Positions 15,876 to 24,594 of a stretch of 52,008 bases of DNA are shown one piece after another (positions within the stretch are counted from its first letter, which is position 1; every line of letters starts with the position of its first letter). Location of the stretch: positions 1 to 52,008 of the forward strand of contig JARFTZ010000016.1 of the NCBI GenBank assembly GCA_029289235.1, written 5' to 3'. The notes below the pieces were generated by a model. The model did no database searches. It saw nothing but the letters and a program-made list of their open reading frames with translations, and was not told the DNA's origin. The position numbers were made by a program, and so were the translations under genes. The DNA comes from Gammaproteobacteria bacterium (GTDB lineage Bacteria > Pseudomonadota > Gammaproteobacteria > Burkholderiales > Rhodocyclaceae).

Positions 15876-17297
15876 ATGAAGCCATCTCTCCAGCTCAAGC
15901 TAACGCAGCATCTGGCACTTACGCCGCAACTCCAGCAATCGATCAAGTTGCTGCAGTTGTCGACGCTTGAACTTGAGCAGGAACTGGAAAAGTATCTGCA
16001 GGAAAATCCCCTGCTTGAACGCGAGGACGACAATTATTCCGCCTCGATTGGCGATTCCAGCTCAGGCGTGGCGAGCGAGGAAAAGAAATCTGACGAGGCG
16101 GAAGTCCCGGTAGCGAACGACTCGAACAACGAAGACAGCTGGCTCGGCGAGACGGAAGGCAACTACGCCAGTACATCAGGGTCGTTCGATGACGACGACA
16201 GCGACTATCAGGACGTCCAGGCCGCAACGACTTCGTTGCGTGAGCACCTTTCCTGGCAACTTGGTCTGATGAGCTTGCCGGTTCGTGATCGTACGCTGGT
16301 TCAATGCCTGATCGATGCGCTGGATGACGATGGCTATCTGACCCAATCGCTGGACGAGCTGGTTGATGCTTTGCCGCCGGAATTGGAGATCGAGCCGGAG
16401 GAGCTGCAGATTGCGTTGAGGCACCTGCAGCATTTCGATCCGACCGGCGTCGGGGCAAGGACGGCGCAGGAATGCCTGGTGTTGCAGTTGGAAGCGCTTC
16501 CTGTGGACGAGACGCAGCAACTGGCCCTGGAAATCGTGCGCAATCATCTCGACCTCCTCGCCGGACGCGATTTCGGCAGGCTCAAGAAGCTCACGGAGTG
16601 TGACGACGACCGCTTGCGTGAAGCTCAGTTCCTGATTCGCAGCCTGAATCCTCGTCCCGGTGCGACCTACGCCGCACTCGATGCGCGATACATCACGCCT
16701 GATGTTGTCGTGCGCAAGGTACGTGGGCAATGGACGGTCAGCATCAATTCCGATGCCTATCCGCGTTTGCGCATCAACAGCCTGTATGCACAGATTCTCT
16801 CAAGACAACGCGGCTCGGGGCTGTCCGGGCAATTGCAGGAAGCCCGCTGGCTGATCAAGAACGTTCAGCAGCGCTTTGACACGATTCTTCGCGTGGCCCA
16901 GTCGATTGTCGATCGGCAACGGCAGTTCTTCGACCATGGCGAAGTCGCCATGCGGCCGTTGGTGCTCAGGGAGATCGCCGAGACACTTGGTTTGCACGAG
17001 TCGACGGTATCCAGAGTGACGACGCAAAAATACATGGCGACGCCGCGTGGTATCTTCGAGCTGAAGTACTTTTTTGGCAGTCATGTGGCGACGGAAGCCG
17101 GAGGAGCGTGTTCCGCGACGGCTATTCGAGCCCTGATCAAACAACTCGTTGGTGCAGAAGATGCCAAGAAGCCTCTTTCGGACAGCCAGATCGCGGACCT
17201 TCTGGGGCAGCAGGGGATTGTCGTTGCGCGGCGGACGATCGCCAAGTACCGCGAGTCCTTGAACATTCCTCCTGTCAAACTGCGCAAGACAATCTAG
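15876..17297 (+). CDS. rpoN: RNA polymerase sigma-54 factor
   Basis: The 473-residue protein starts with the glutamine- and leucine-rich activator-interaction region ([18 protein letters not shown] from residue 9). An acidic variable linker follows (about 50-110), then the core-binding domain, the helix-turn-helix near 365-390 and the RpoN box [10 protein letters not shown] at 451-460. Sigma-54 recognises -24/-12 promoters and needs an AAA+ activator. Eighty-two bases separate it from lptB. It is followed by hpf, ptsN and hprK in the conserved order. Confidence 0.98.
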   Translation: MKPSLQLKLTQHLALTPQLQQSIKLLQLSTLELEQELEKYLQENPLLEREDDNYSASIGDSSSGVASEEKKSDEAEVPVANDSNNEDSWLGETEGNYASTSGSFDDDDSDYQDVQAATTSLREHLSWQLGLMSLPVRDRTLVQCLIDALDDDGYLTQSLDELVDALPPELEIEPEELQIALRHLQHFDPTGVGARTAQECLVLQLEALPVDETQQLALEIVRNHLDLLAGRDFGRLKKLTECDDDRLREAQFLIRSLNPRPGATYAALDARYITPDVVVRKVRGQWTVSINSDAYPRLRINSLYAQILSRQRGSGLSGQLQEARWLIKNVQQRFDTILRVAQSIVDRQRQFFDHGEVAMRPLVLREIAETLGLHESTVSRVTTQKYMATPRGIFELKYFFGSHVATEAGGACSATAIRALIKQLVGAEDAKKPLSDSQIADLLGQQGIVVARRTIAKYRESLNIPPVKLRKTI

Positions 17298-17419
17298 GGA
17301 GGCACTCGTTCTGAGTCAGGCGATGACATGCTACTCTTACCCTCGTCTCTCTCGCGCAACCTGGCGAGGGAGGGTCAGAAAGTCGCTCCGGCGGCTATCC
17401 TCTTGAAAGGAGCTACACC

Positions 17420-17746
17420 ATGAACCTGCAAATCAGTGGACACCATCTCGAAATCACCCCGGCTCTGCGTGATTACGTTACCGGCAAGCTCGAGCGGGTT
17501 ACACGTCATTTCGATCATGTCATCGACGTGAACGTGATCTTGTCGGTGGAAAAGCTGAAGCAGAAGGCCGAGGTCACCGTGCATCTGGCCGGCAAGGATA
17601 TTTACGTCGAGTCGATCGACGAGGATCTCTACGCTGCCATCGACGTCCTGGCCGACAAACTGGACCGTCAGGTTCAGAAGCACAAACAGAAGCTGCAGGA
17701 CCATCATCGTGGCCAGAAATTGAGCCAACAAAGCGCTGTCGAATAG
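17420..17746 (+). CDS. hpf: Ribosome hibernation promoting factor (short HPF)
   Basis: The 108-residue protein matches the short HPF/YfiA family, with the start [19 protein letters not shown] and the [16 protein letters not shown] segment (about 73-88). It binds the ribosomal decoding region and promotes inactive 100S dimers in stationary phase. A strong AAGGAGCT ribosome binding site precedes ATG 17420. The rpoN-hpf gap of 122 bases may hold a separate promoter. A strong terminator follows. Confidence 0.96.
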   Translation: MNLQISGHHLEITPALRDYVTGKLERVTRHFDHVIDVNVILSVEKLKQKAEVTVHLAGKDIYVESIDEDLYAAIDVLADKLDRQVQKHKQKLQDHHRGQKLSQQSAVE

Positions 17747-17761
17747 CATTGCCTTTGAGCG

Positions 17762-17799
17762 GGCGGGTTTGGCCGTTGATGCGGCCAAACCCGCCTTTT
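17762..17799 (+). terminator. Rho-independent terminator after hpf
   Basis: A perfect 13-bp stem (17762-17774 with 17783-17795, reading GGCGGGTTTGGCC and its complement) with an 8-base loop is followed by TTTT at 17796-17799. The T run is short, but the stem is very strong. It separates hpf from ptsN, so ptsN-hprK probably rely on read-through or an own promoter. Confidence 0.85.
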
Positions 17800-17855
17800 G
17801 ATTGTTCAGCCTTGCCAATTCGATTTGTTGTGGACGCGTCGTCGGTAGCATTCCC

Positions 17856-18302
17856 ATGAGCCAGATCCGCCAGTTACTTCCCCTCGAGAACATCGTCCTG
17901 GATTTGGAGGCGAGTAGTAAAAAGCGCGTCTTCGAGCATGCCGGTCTTGTTTTCGAAAATAACCAGGGCATCGCACGCAGCGCGGTTTTCGATAGCCTGT
18001 TTTCGCGTGAAAAGTTGGGCTCGACGGGCCTCGGGCGCGGTATCGCCATTCCGCACGGGCGCATCAAAGGCTTGAAAGAAGCCTGCGGAGCGTTCATTCG
18101 GCTGACCACGCCGATTCCGTTCGATTCGCCCGATGGCGAACCCGTCTCGTTGCTGTTCGTGCTGCTCGTGCCCGAGCAGGCGACCGAACAGCATTTGCAG
18201 ATTCTCTCCGAGCTTGCCGAGCGCTTTTCCGACCGTTCCTGCCGTGAAGTGTTGTCCTCGGCGCCGGACGCGGAAACCGTGCGCCAGACATTCGCTTCCT
18301 GA
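17856..18302 (+). CDS. ptsN: PTS IIA-like nitrogen regulatory protein PtsN
   Basis: The 148-residue EIIA-Ntr protein has the phospho-acceptor His67 in I-A-I-P-H-G-R. The flanking motifs are typical: F-D-S-L-F-S-R-E-K-L-G-S-T-G-L-G-R-G before it and L-F-V-L-L-V-P-E-Q-A-T-E-Q-H-L-Q-I-L-S-E-L-A after it. PtsN is the output protein of the nitrogen PTS and affects potassium transport and other regulators. ATG 17856 is chosen because the family starts about ten residues before the P-L-E-N-I segment. An in-frame TTG at 17802 overlaps the upstream terminator region. Confidence 0.95.
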   Translation: MSQIRQLLPLENIVLDLEASSKKRVFEHAGLVFENNQGIARSAVFDSLFSREKLGSTGLGRGIAIPHGRIKGLKEACGAFIRLTTPIPFDSPDGEPVSLLFVLLVPEQATEQHLQILSELAERFSDRSCREVLSSAPDAETVRQTFAS

Positions 18303-18313
18303 AGGTGCCTAGA

Positions 18314-19258
18314 ATGCTGTCTACTCGCAAACTGAGTATTACCCAGATGTATCAGGATCACCAGGAAAAGCTGAAATTGACCTGGGTTGCCGCCGTAGGT
18401 GTCGAGCGCCATGTTGAACTCAAGGACATGGAAACCTATGGGCCGGACGTTGTCGGCCACCTTAACCTGATCTACAGCCATCGGGTACAGGTTATCGGCA
18501 AGGCTGAACAGGACTGGGTGGCTCGCGTCGGAATGGATCGCTGGCATCGGCAGATCGATGATCTGATGGCCTGCGAGCCGCCGGCAATGATCATTGCCGA
18601 CGATCTCGAGCCCATGCCGGGTCTGCTGGACATTTGCGAGAAGACAGGTACGCCGTTGTTCAAGAGTCCGAAAGCATGTTCCGCCGTCATCGATTTGCTG
18701 CACATTTATCTGGCTCGCCGATTCGCCGATACGGTTTCGACTCACGGCGTGTTCATGGATGTCTTCGGGATGGGGGTGCTGATCACGGGTGAATCCGGAA
18801 TAGGGAAAAGTGAACTGGCCCTGGAGCTCGTGTCGCGTGGGCACGGGCTTGTTGCCGACGACGTCGTCGAGTTGGCGCGTACCGCGCCTACGACGATCGA
18901 GGGGCGTTGCCCGGGGATGCTCAAGGATTATCTCGAAGTGCGCGGACTTGGGTTGCTCAACATTCGGACGATATTCGGGGAAACCGCGGCGCGGCGGAAG
19001 ATGAAGCTCAAGCTGATAGTGCATCTGCAGAGAAACGCGCCGGGCGAAGATTTGCCGAGACTGCCCTTGGATTCCCAGGCTCAGGAAATCCTGGGGATTC
19101 CTGTGCGCAAAGTGTGTTTTCACGTCGCGCCGGGAAGGAATCTGGCGGTTCTCCTGGAAGCGGCCGTACGCAATTGCATTTTGCAACTGCGCGGAATCGA
19201 CAGCATGAGCGAGTTCATCAATCGCCAGCAACAGGCTGTTCTTGACGGAAATATCTAA
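18314..19258 (+). CDS. hprK: HPr kinase/phosphorylase
   Basis: The 314-residue protein has an N-terminal regulatory domain and a C-terminal kinase domain with Walker A G-E-S-G-I-G-K-S at 159-166. The capping motif A-D-D-V-V-E (about 179-184) and the HprK signature E-V-R-G-L-G-L-L-N-I-R-T (about 207-218) are both present. It phosphorylates or dephosphorylates a serine of HPr-type proteins; in proteobacteria it modulates the nitrogen PTS. ATG 18314 is preceded by GAAGG at 18301-18305 within and after the ptsN stop; GTG 18305 is a possible alternative. rapZ, usually next in betaproteobacteria, is not present downstream. Confidence 0.95.
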   Translation: MLSTRKLSITQMYQDHQEKLKLTWVAAVGVERHVELKDMETYGPDVVGHLNLIYSHRVQVIGKAEQDWVARVGMDRWHRQIDDLMACEPPAMIIADDLEPMPGLLDICEKTGTPLFKSPKACSAVIDLLHIYLARRFADTVSTHGVFMDVFGMGVLITGESGIGKSELALELVSRGHGLVADDVVELARTAPTTIEGRCPGMLKDYLEVRGLGLLNIRTIFGETAARRKMKLKLIVHLQRNAPGEDLPRLPLDSQAQEILGIPVRKVCFHVAPGRNLAVLLEAAVRNCILQLRGIDSMSEFINRQQQAVLDGNI

Positions 19259-19307
19259 AATGGGTAATAGTCGTGGCTCGAATCAATATCCATTTTGGGA
19301 GAAAAAG

Positions 19308-19637
19308 ATGAAGGTCATGATTATCTTGGCGGCATTGATGCTTTCGGCAACCGGTGTCGTTGCCGCGGAACAGGCGAAGAAGGCGCCGTCCCCCGCCCAA
19401 TTGGCTCAGCAGGAGAAAATGAAGAACTGCAATGCCGAGGCGGGAAAAAAAGCGTTGAAGGGGGACGAGCGGAAGAAATTCATGAGTGAATGCTTGTCCT
19501 CAAAGAAAACCAAGGCGGCGGCGCCCTCCGCGCAGCAGGACCGGACGGCCTCATGTAATGCGGAGGCCGGGAAGAAAGCACTCAAGGGCGATGAACAGAA
19601 AAAGTTCATGGCTGAATGCCTGAAGGCGGGCAAGTAA
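19308..19637 (+). CDS. PsiF-repeat small periplasmic protein
   Basis: The 109-residue protein starts with a clear signal peptide (M-K-V-M-I-I-L-A-A-L-M-L-S-A-T-G-V-V-A-A). Two near-identical PsiF repeats follow, each with the pattern C-N-x-E-A-G-K-K-A-L-K-G-D-E-x-K-K-F-M-x-E-C-L (about 43-65 and 84-106), so each repeat holds two cysteines. PsiF-type proteins were named from a phosphate-starvation gene of E. coli; their molecular role is not established. GGGAGA precedes ATG 19308. A 7-bp inverted repeat (AAAATGG 19257-19263, CCATTTT 19290-19296) lies just upstream. Between this gene and the FHA gene there is a probable hairpin. Confidence 0.9.
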   Translation: MKVMIILAALMLSATGVVAAEQAKKAPSPAQLAQQEKMKNCNAEAGKKALKGDERKKFMSECLSSKKTKAAAPSAQQDRTASCNAEAGKKALKGDEQKKFMAECLKAGK

Positions 19638-19671
19638 TTCAAACTGCCGCAAGGCCCGCATAAGCGAAACT

Positions 19672-19697
19672 CCGGGGGCCATTGGTTTGGTCCCCGG
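19672..19697. repeat. GC-rich inverted repeat between convergent genes
   Basis: CCGGGG at 19672-19677 pairs with CCCCGG at 19692-19697, with partial further pairing (GCC with GGT) towards the loop. It lies between the convergent psiF-type gene and the FHA gene. No T run follows on either strand, so an intrinsic terminator is possible but weak. Confidence 0.35.
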
Positions 19698-19740
19698 CAC
19701 TGTGAAGCAACTCCCGCGCGGAGTCCTGCTGGTCAGACCG

Positions 19741-20661
19741 TCAGGTGACCCGGAATTCGACGATATCGGCCTCAGGGGCGGTCGAAGAGGATGCAAAAGC
19801 AATGCGTCCTTCTGCTTGCAGGATAAATTCACTGCGGCGCACAAACACCTCGGGGGCGCAATCCACGGTCACGTAGGAACCGTTGGTGCTTTGGTCAATC
19901 AGGACAATCTCGCTGCCCCTGTGCTCGATGGTTGCGTGAATCCGAGAGGCGCGGCGGTCGTGGAGGACAATGTCGCAGCCGGCGTCACGGCCGACCCGGA
20001 TGCTCCAGTTGGTATTGTCGATCTGGATTGTTTCACCACGGTAACGAAGCGTCAGACGCTGACTTGGCGGCTCCCGTCTGACGACGTTTTGGCTCGGATC
20101 TTTATCGATCGACTCGTTCCCGCATTGTGATGGCGAGAGCGCTGGGATGGTCTCCAGAGTTGGTACGCCGGTTTCGGTTCTGTTACTTGCCGGATGGTCC
20201 GCGTTTGTGATGTGGCCAGCCAGCGATGGCGATACAAATTGGCCGAACGTGCCGCTGGCGAGAATCTGCGTTGGTTTGGCGATAGCTGCGAGTCTGGCGG
20301 CCTCTTCGGCGATCTCGCGCGGCGGCGTACCATCTTCCGTTGGTTTGAGGTTTGCAGCGATTCCGACGCGGATGCCGATCTTTACGCCCGATACGGGGGG
20401 GAGGTCCGCAACACGCTGTTGCATCTCGATGCCTGCCTGAATCGCTGCGTCGGCGGCGTCGAATGCGGCTATGACCTTGTTGCTGTCTACCTCGACGATG
20501 CGGCCTTTCCAGGCGTCGATGGTGCGTTCGATCCGTTTCACGCATCGGTCGACGGCACGTACCGCTTCGCTTTTGCCCAATTTGTCGTGCAGTCGGACAC
20601 TCCCGGAGATGCCGGCGACGAGAACGACCTGAAGAGGAGAATGAGGGGTCACGGCTGTCAT
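19741..20661 (-). CDS. FHA-domain protein with inactive class III cyclase-like domain
   Basis: The 306-residue soluble protein has two domains. Residues about 10-150 follow the class III adenylate/guanylate cyclase fold (V-L-V-A-G-I-S-G-S at 13-21, I-A-A-F-D-A-A-D-A-A near 64-73, the E-E-A-A-R-L-A segment, then T-Q-I-L-A-S). The first metal-binding Asp is Gly17, the second is Asn61, and the usual Asn before A-A-R-L is Glu. The domain is therefore predicted to be catalytically dead. Residues about 200-300 form an FHA domain with G224-R225, S239, H242 and N260-G261, the pattern that reads phosphothreonine. The two are joined by a polar linker. A role as phospho-dependent sensor or scaffold is inference. 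It is the last of three minus-strand genes after folM-like and ttcA. Confidence 0.85.
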   Translation of the reverse strand: MTAVTPHSPLQVVLVAGISGSVRLHDKLGKSEAVRAVDRCVKRIERTIDAWKGRIVEVDSNKVIAAFDAADAAIQAGIEMQQRVADLPPVSGVKIGIRVGIAANLKPTEDGTPPREIAEEAARLAAIAKPTQILASGTFGQFVSPSLAGHITNADHPASNRTETGVPTLETIPALSPSQCGNESIDKDPSQNVVRREPPSQRLTLRYRGETIQIDNTNWSIRVGRDAGCDIVLHDRRASRIHATIEHRGSEIVLIDQSTNGSYVTVDCAPEVFVRRSEFILQAEGRIAFASSSTAPEADIVEFRVT

Positions 20662-20807
20662 TTACGAGTCGGCCACCGATGGCGCGAAGCCAACGCTGGC
20701 GGGAACGGGGTGTCCTCCACGGAAACTGCGTTTGTCATACTTGGCCGCATCCGAAGCATCATCGGTACGCTCGTTCTGGATCATAGCAAAAGCATAATGA
20801 TTTTGCC

Positions 20808-21692
20808 CTAGCCGCGTTGGATCATCAGCGAAACGGCTTGGTGCATCGGTGTTGCATCGAGTTGTGGGTCGTCGAAAGCGATATCGCCTCCGTCAGTATC
20901 CAGGGTGTTCTCGCCAAGTCGCAATCCCTTGAAGTCAAAAAAGGCGTTGTCGGCCAGATGCGAAGGTACGATGTTCTGGAGAGCGGAGAACACTGATTCC
21001 GTGCGGCCCGGAAAGCGGCTGTCCCACTCGGCCATCATCTCGCGGATCTTCTGGCGTTGCAGGTTGCTCTGCGAGCCGCAAAGGTTGCAGGGAATGATCG
21101 GGAACTGCATGCCGCGGGCGTAGCGCGCGATATCCTGTTCGCTGCAGTAGGCCAGCGGGCGGATGACAATGTGCGCGCCATCGTCGGTCACCAGCTTGGG
21201 CGGCATGGCCTTGAGCTTGCCACCAAACAGCAGGTTGAGGAACAGCGTGTGCACAATGTCGTCGCGATGATGTCCAAGCGCGATCTTGTTCGCGCCCAGT
21301 TCCTTGGCGGTGCGGTAAATCACACCGCGCCGGAGGCGCGAGCAGAGCGAGCAGGTCGTTTTTCCTTCGGGGATCTTTTCCTTGACGATCGAGTAGGTGT
21401 CCTGCTCGACGATCCTGTAATCGATTCCCAGGCCGGAGAGGTAGCGGGGAAGCACGTCGGCGGGAAATCCTGGCTGCTTCTGGTCCAGGTTCATGGCGAT
21501 CAGGCGGAAGTCGACAGGGGCGCGCTGCTGCAGTGCCATCAGGATCGACAGCATGGCGAAGGAGTCCTTGCCGCCGGAAATGCAGACCATGACCGTGTCG
21601 CCGGCCTCGATCATGTTGTAATCAGCGATGGCCTTGCCGGTATCGCTCTCAAGGCGTCGCTTCAGACGCTGCACGTTTTTTGATGTTTCCAC
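20808..21692 (-). CDS. ttcA: tRNA 2-thiocytidine(32) synthetase TtcA
   Basis: The 294-residue protein has the PP-loop S-G-G-K-D-S at 39-44 and two CxxC pairs, C114/C117 and C202/C205, which in TtcA help bind an iron-sulfur cluster. It thiolates cytidine 32 of certain tRNAs. The start is GTG at 21692 with AGAGG just upstream. It lies 47 bases after the pteridine reductase gene on the same strand. Confidence 0.96.
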   Translation of the reverse strand: METSKNVQRLKRRLESDTGKAIADYNMIEAGDTVMVCISGGKDSFAMLSILMALQQRAPVDFRLIAMNLDQKQPGFPADVLPRYLSGLGIDYRIVEQDTYSIVKEKIPEGKTTCSLCSRLRRGVIYRTAKELGANKIALGHHRDDIVHTLFLNLLFGGKLKAMPPKLVTDDGAHIVIRPLAYCSEQDIARYARGMQFPIIPCNLCGSQSNLQRQKIREMMAEWDSRFPGRTESVFSALQNIVPSHLADNAFFDFKGLRLGENTLDTDGGDIAFDDPQLDATPMHQAVSLMIQRG

Positions 21693-21739
21693 CGGACCTC
21701 TGCTGGGGCTGCGGGATTGAAAAGCTCTTGGGGCGCAGG

Positions 21740-22477
21740 TTATAGATGGGCTGTGCGTCCGCCGTCGACATTGATGACCTGGCCCGTGACGTAGGGGGCG
21801 TCATTGAACAGGAAACGCACGGTGCGCGCAATATCCAGCGGGCTGCCGGCGTGACCAAGCAAAGTGTGTTCTTCGATACGCGCACGCGTTTCGCTGTCAA
21901 AGGTGCCGTCTTCCGGCCAGAGGATAGGCCCTGGCGCGACGGCATTGACGCGAACCTCCGGCGCCAGTTCGATCGCCAGAGCGCGGGTCAGACCCAGCAG
22001 GCCGGCTTTGGCGGCACAGTAGAGCGGGTAACCGGCCAGTGGGCGCTCGGCGTGGATGTCGGTGATGTTGACCACGGCGCCCCGGGCGTGCCGCAGGTGG
22101 GGCGCAGCTGCCTGCGTGAGAAACAGCGGGGCCTTGAGGTTGCTGCCGATCAGGTCCGACCAGGCGGCCTCGTCGATGTCGCCGAGCGGTGTGGCGAAGA
22201 AGCTCGATGCGTTGTTGACCAGCGCGTCAAGGCGGCCGAAATGGTTTACCGTCGCGGCGACCAACTCTGATAGCGCTGTCGTGTCGAGCAAGTCCGCGTG
22301 GAGGCAAAATGCTGAATCAGGCCGACTGGCATTGAGTTCCGCGGCCAGTTCGTTGGCCGCGTCGCGGGCAGCGCGGTAATGTACCCCGATATTCGCTCCC
22401 GCCCCATGCAGCTCGCGGGCGATCGAGCGGCCGACACGCTTGGCTGCTCCGGTAATCAGTACTGTCTTGCCGATCAC
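21740..22477 (-). CDS. Pteridine reductase (FolM/PTR1-type short-chain dehydrogenase)
   Basis: The 245-residue SDR has the cofactor motif T-G-A-A-K-R-V-G at 9-16, N-N-A-S at 88-91 and catalytic Tyr153/Lys157. The usual SDR serine is replaced by Asp140, thirteen residues before the Tyr, the same spacing and residue as in PTR1-type pteridine reductases. The R-V-G turn also fits NADPH use in this group. It probably reduces dihydrobiopterin, dihydromonapterin or dihydrofolate. GTG 22477 is chosen: GGAG lies 8 bases upstream, and the protein then begins with the normal SDR first strand. The open frame reaches back to 22705 but runs into the divergent rsmB gene. Confidence 0.9.
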   Translation of the reverse strand: MIGKTVLITGAAKRVGRSIARELHGAGANIGVHYRAARDAANELAAELNASRPDSAFCLHADLLDTTALSELVAATVNHFGRLDALVNNASSFFATPLGDIDEAAWSDLIGSNLKAPLFLTQAAAPHLRHARGAVVNITDIHAERPLAGYPLYCAAKAGLLGLTRALAIELAPEVRVNAVAPGPILWPEDGTFDSETRARIEEHTLLGHAGSPLDIARTVRFLFNDAPYVTGQVINVDGGRTAHL

Positions 22478-22601
22478 AGTTTCGTCTCCACAAAGCGCAG
22501 TATTCAATAGCGGACAAAATTCTAGCGGATTGGGACTGGCTCGGGGTCTTTGCGTGAGACGCCTGGAAGCCCATGCTAAACTCTGAAAAATAAACGAATA
22601 T

Positions 22602-23987
22602 TTGGTTCCGCTTTTGTCTTCATCCTCGATTTCTCCAAAGCCGTCTTCCGGCAAACGTCTCGTCCGCGTGCGGCGCCCGGGTGGGCCGGCTTCGCCAGTG
22701 CCCAATTCGCCGGCGACCGTTGTTGCGTCCGGTCTTGCACATGATTCTCTCGGTTACAGCCTGCTGCTGGGCGCGCGGGTCCTGGCCTCGGTCTATGCCG
22801 GGAGGAGCCTCAATGAGGCTTTGGGTCTTCTTTCCCAGGAACCCGCCGTGGCGAGAGGCGCCGCGCAGGATATTGCCTACGGAGTATTGCGCCGTTACGG
22901 CTGGGGCGAGTTTCTCCTTGGCCGACTGATGTCCCGGCCGTTGACGCACGCCGAAACACAGGCGTTGCTGCTGGCGGCCTTGTACCGCCTGGATACTCGT
23001 CCGGAGGCGGCGCCGATGGTCGTCGACCAGGCCGTTGCCGCTGCGGGAGAACTGGCGGGCGGCGGGCTGAAAGGCGTGGTGAACGGTGTGCTGCGCAATT
23101 TCCTGCGCCAGCGCGAGAGCCTGATGCTTGCCGCAATGCAGGACGAGACCGCGCGTTACTGGTTTCCGCCGTGGTGGCTGGCCCGCCTGCGTCGAACCTA
23201 CCGCGATGGATGGCAAGGCATCGTGGCGGCGGGAAACACGCCACCGCCGATGACCTTGCGGGTCAATCAGCGTCGCTGTTCGGTAGAAAATTATCGTGAA
23301 CGGCTGGCTGGCTTGGGAATGGCGGCGAAATCTGTCGGGTCCTGGGGTTTGACGCTGGAAAAACCGGTGGCGGTCGATGCCTTGCCCGGCTTTGCCGATG
23401 GCTGGGTATCCGTTCAGGATGCCGGCGCGCAGCGTGCAGCGGAGTTGCTTGCGCCGGAAGCCGGGAGTCGGGTGCTCGATGCCTGTGCGGCACCTGGCGG
23501 CAAGACGGCACATCTGCTCGAGTCGGCCGATCTCGACCTGCTGGCGCTGGACATCGATCCGGTGCGAACCCGGCGCATCGAGGATAACCTCGTGCGTCTC
23601 GGCCTTACCGCCCGGGTTAAGGCAGCGGATTGCCTTGAGCCCGCGCAGTGGTGGGACGGCCGTCCCTTCGATGCGGTTCTTGCCGATGTTCCCTGTTCGG
23701 CCTCAGGGGTCGTGCGGCGGCATCCCGACATCAAGGTCCTGCGCCGGGAGAGCGACATCCGCCGCCTGGTTCATACCCAGGCTGCCATTCTGGACACGCT
23801 CTGGTCGGTGCTCAAGCCCGGCGGTCGTTTGTTGTATGCGACCTGTTCGGTGTTCGTCGAGGAAAATTCGGCGCAGATCGATGCCTTCCTGGTTCGTCAA
23901 GCCGGCGCGCAGCGTGTCGCGGAGGAGCAGTGGTTGCCCGGCGAGAACAACGACGGTTTCTACTATGCGTTGCTGCGCAAGGCTTGA
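22602..23987 (+). CDS. rsmB: 16S rRNA m5C967 methyltransferase RsmB
   Basis: The protein has an N-terminal NusB-like domain (about 50-190) and a SAM-dependent RNA m5C methyltransferase domain with A-C-A-A-P-G-G-K-T (about 293-301), P-C-S-A-S-G (Cys365) and A-T-C-S-V (Cys415, the nucleophile). RsmB methylates C967 of 16S rRNA. The start is uncertain. TTG 22602 gives 461 residues with a polar, low-complexity N-terminus; GTG 22668 or GTG 22698 would give a length closer to the family. It is divergent from the pteridine reductase, with 124 bases between the two starts. Confidence 0.92.
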   Translation: MVPLLSSSSISPKPSSGKRLVRVRRPGGPASPVPNSPATVVASGLAHDSLGYSLLLGARVLASVYAGRSLNEALGLLSQEPAVARGAAQDIAYGVLRRYGWGEFLLGRLMSRPLTHAETQALLLAALYRLDTRPEAAPMVVDQAVAAAGELAGGGLKGVVNGVLRNFLRQRESLMLAAMQDETARYWFPPWWLARLRRTYRDGWQGIVAAGNTPPPMTLRVNQRRCSVENYRERLAGLGMAAKSVGSWGLTLEKPVAVDALPGFADGWVSVQDAGAQRAAELLAPEAGSRVLDACAAPGGKTAHLLESADLDLLALDIDPVRTRRIEDNLVRLGLTARVKAADCLEPAQWWDGRPFDAVLADVPCSASGVVRRHPDIKVLRRESDIRRLVHTQAAILDTLWSVLKPGGRLLYATCSVFVEENSAQIDAFLVRQAGAQRVAEEQWLPGENNDGFYYALLRKA

Positions 23988-24594
23988 ATCATTTCTCCTC
24001 TGTCTGGCGATGTGTTTCGTCGTCGTGTCGGCGCGCGCCGCGGATGTCGTCATCCAGAGTGCGCAGATGGTGGCGAACGACGATGGCTATAGCCTTTCGG
24101 CCAATTTTTCGATCAATCTGGGGGCGCGGCTGGAAGCGGCGGTCAACAAGGGAGTCGTTCTCTATTTTGCAGCCGATTTCGAGCTGACACGCTCGCGCTG
24201 GTACTGGTTCGACGAGAAGGTCGTGCAGCGGAGCAAGACCTTCCAGCTTTCCTACCATGCCCTGACACGTCAGTACCGCCTCTCGAGCGGAGCCCTGCAC
24301 CAGAGTTTCGCCTCGCTCGACGACGCCTTGCGCGTATTGTCGCGCTTGCGGTACTGGCAGGTTATCGAGAAAGGCGAGATCGACCGCGGCGTCGTCTACG
24401 CCGCCGCTACACGCCTGCGGCTTGATCCGTCGCAAATGCCCAAGACGTTCCAGGTCAGCGCCTTGTCGAATCGCGAATGGAGCCAGTCTTCGGAATGGCT
24501 GCGCTGGACTTTCTCCGCGCCGGACCAGGCGGAGCCTGCCGAGCCAGCGAACTCCGCGGATTCGGGTAGCGCGGACGGCGGAGCAGCGAAATGA
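23965..24594 (+). CDS. DUF4390 protein with signal peptide
   Basis: The 209-residue protein belongs to the DUF4390 family commonly found between rsmB and the ntrY-type kinase gene in betaproteobacteria. From ATG 23965 it has a signal-type N-terminus (M-R-C-C-A-R-L-E-S-F-L-L-C-L-A-M-C-F), followed by A-R-A-A-D. The mature part holds the family pattern L-Y-F-A-A-D-F-E-L-T-R-S-R-W-Y-W-F-D-E-K and ends in an acidic, Ala-rich tail. The start lies 23 bases inside rsmB; ATG 24010 is also in frame but would cut the signal sequence. Function is unknown; position suggests a link to envelope sensing by the following kinase, which is inference. Confidence 0.85.
   Translation: MRCCARLESFLLCLAMCFVVVSARAADVVIQSAQMVANDDGYSLSANFSINLGARLEAAVNKGVVLYFAADFELTRSRWYWFDEKVVQRSKTFQLSYHALTRQYRLSSGALHQSFASLDDALRVLSRLRYWQVIEKGEIDRGVVYAAATRLRLDPSQMPKTFQVSALSNREWSQSSEWLRWTFSAPDQAEPAEPANSADSGSADGGAAK

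Noticed and set aside
17375-19231. 618-codon minus-strand frame opposite hpf, ptsN and hprK
   Set aside because: All three plus-strand genes are well-known families; the antisense product matches nothing and crosses a terminator.
19257-19296. Inverted repeat AAAATGG/CCATTTT before the PsiF-type gene as an operator
   Set aside because: Seven-base arms 26 bases apart are expected by chance in this AT-rich stretch; only mentioned with the gene.
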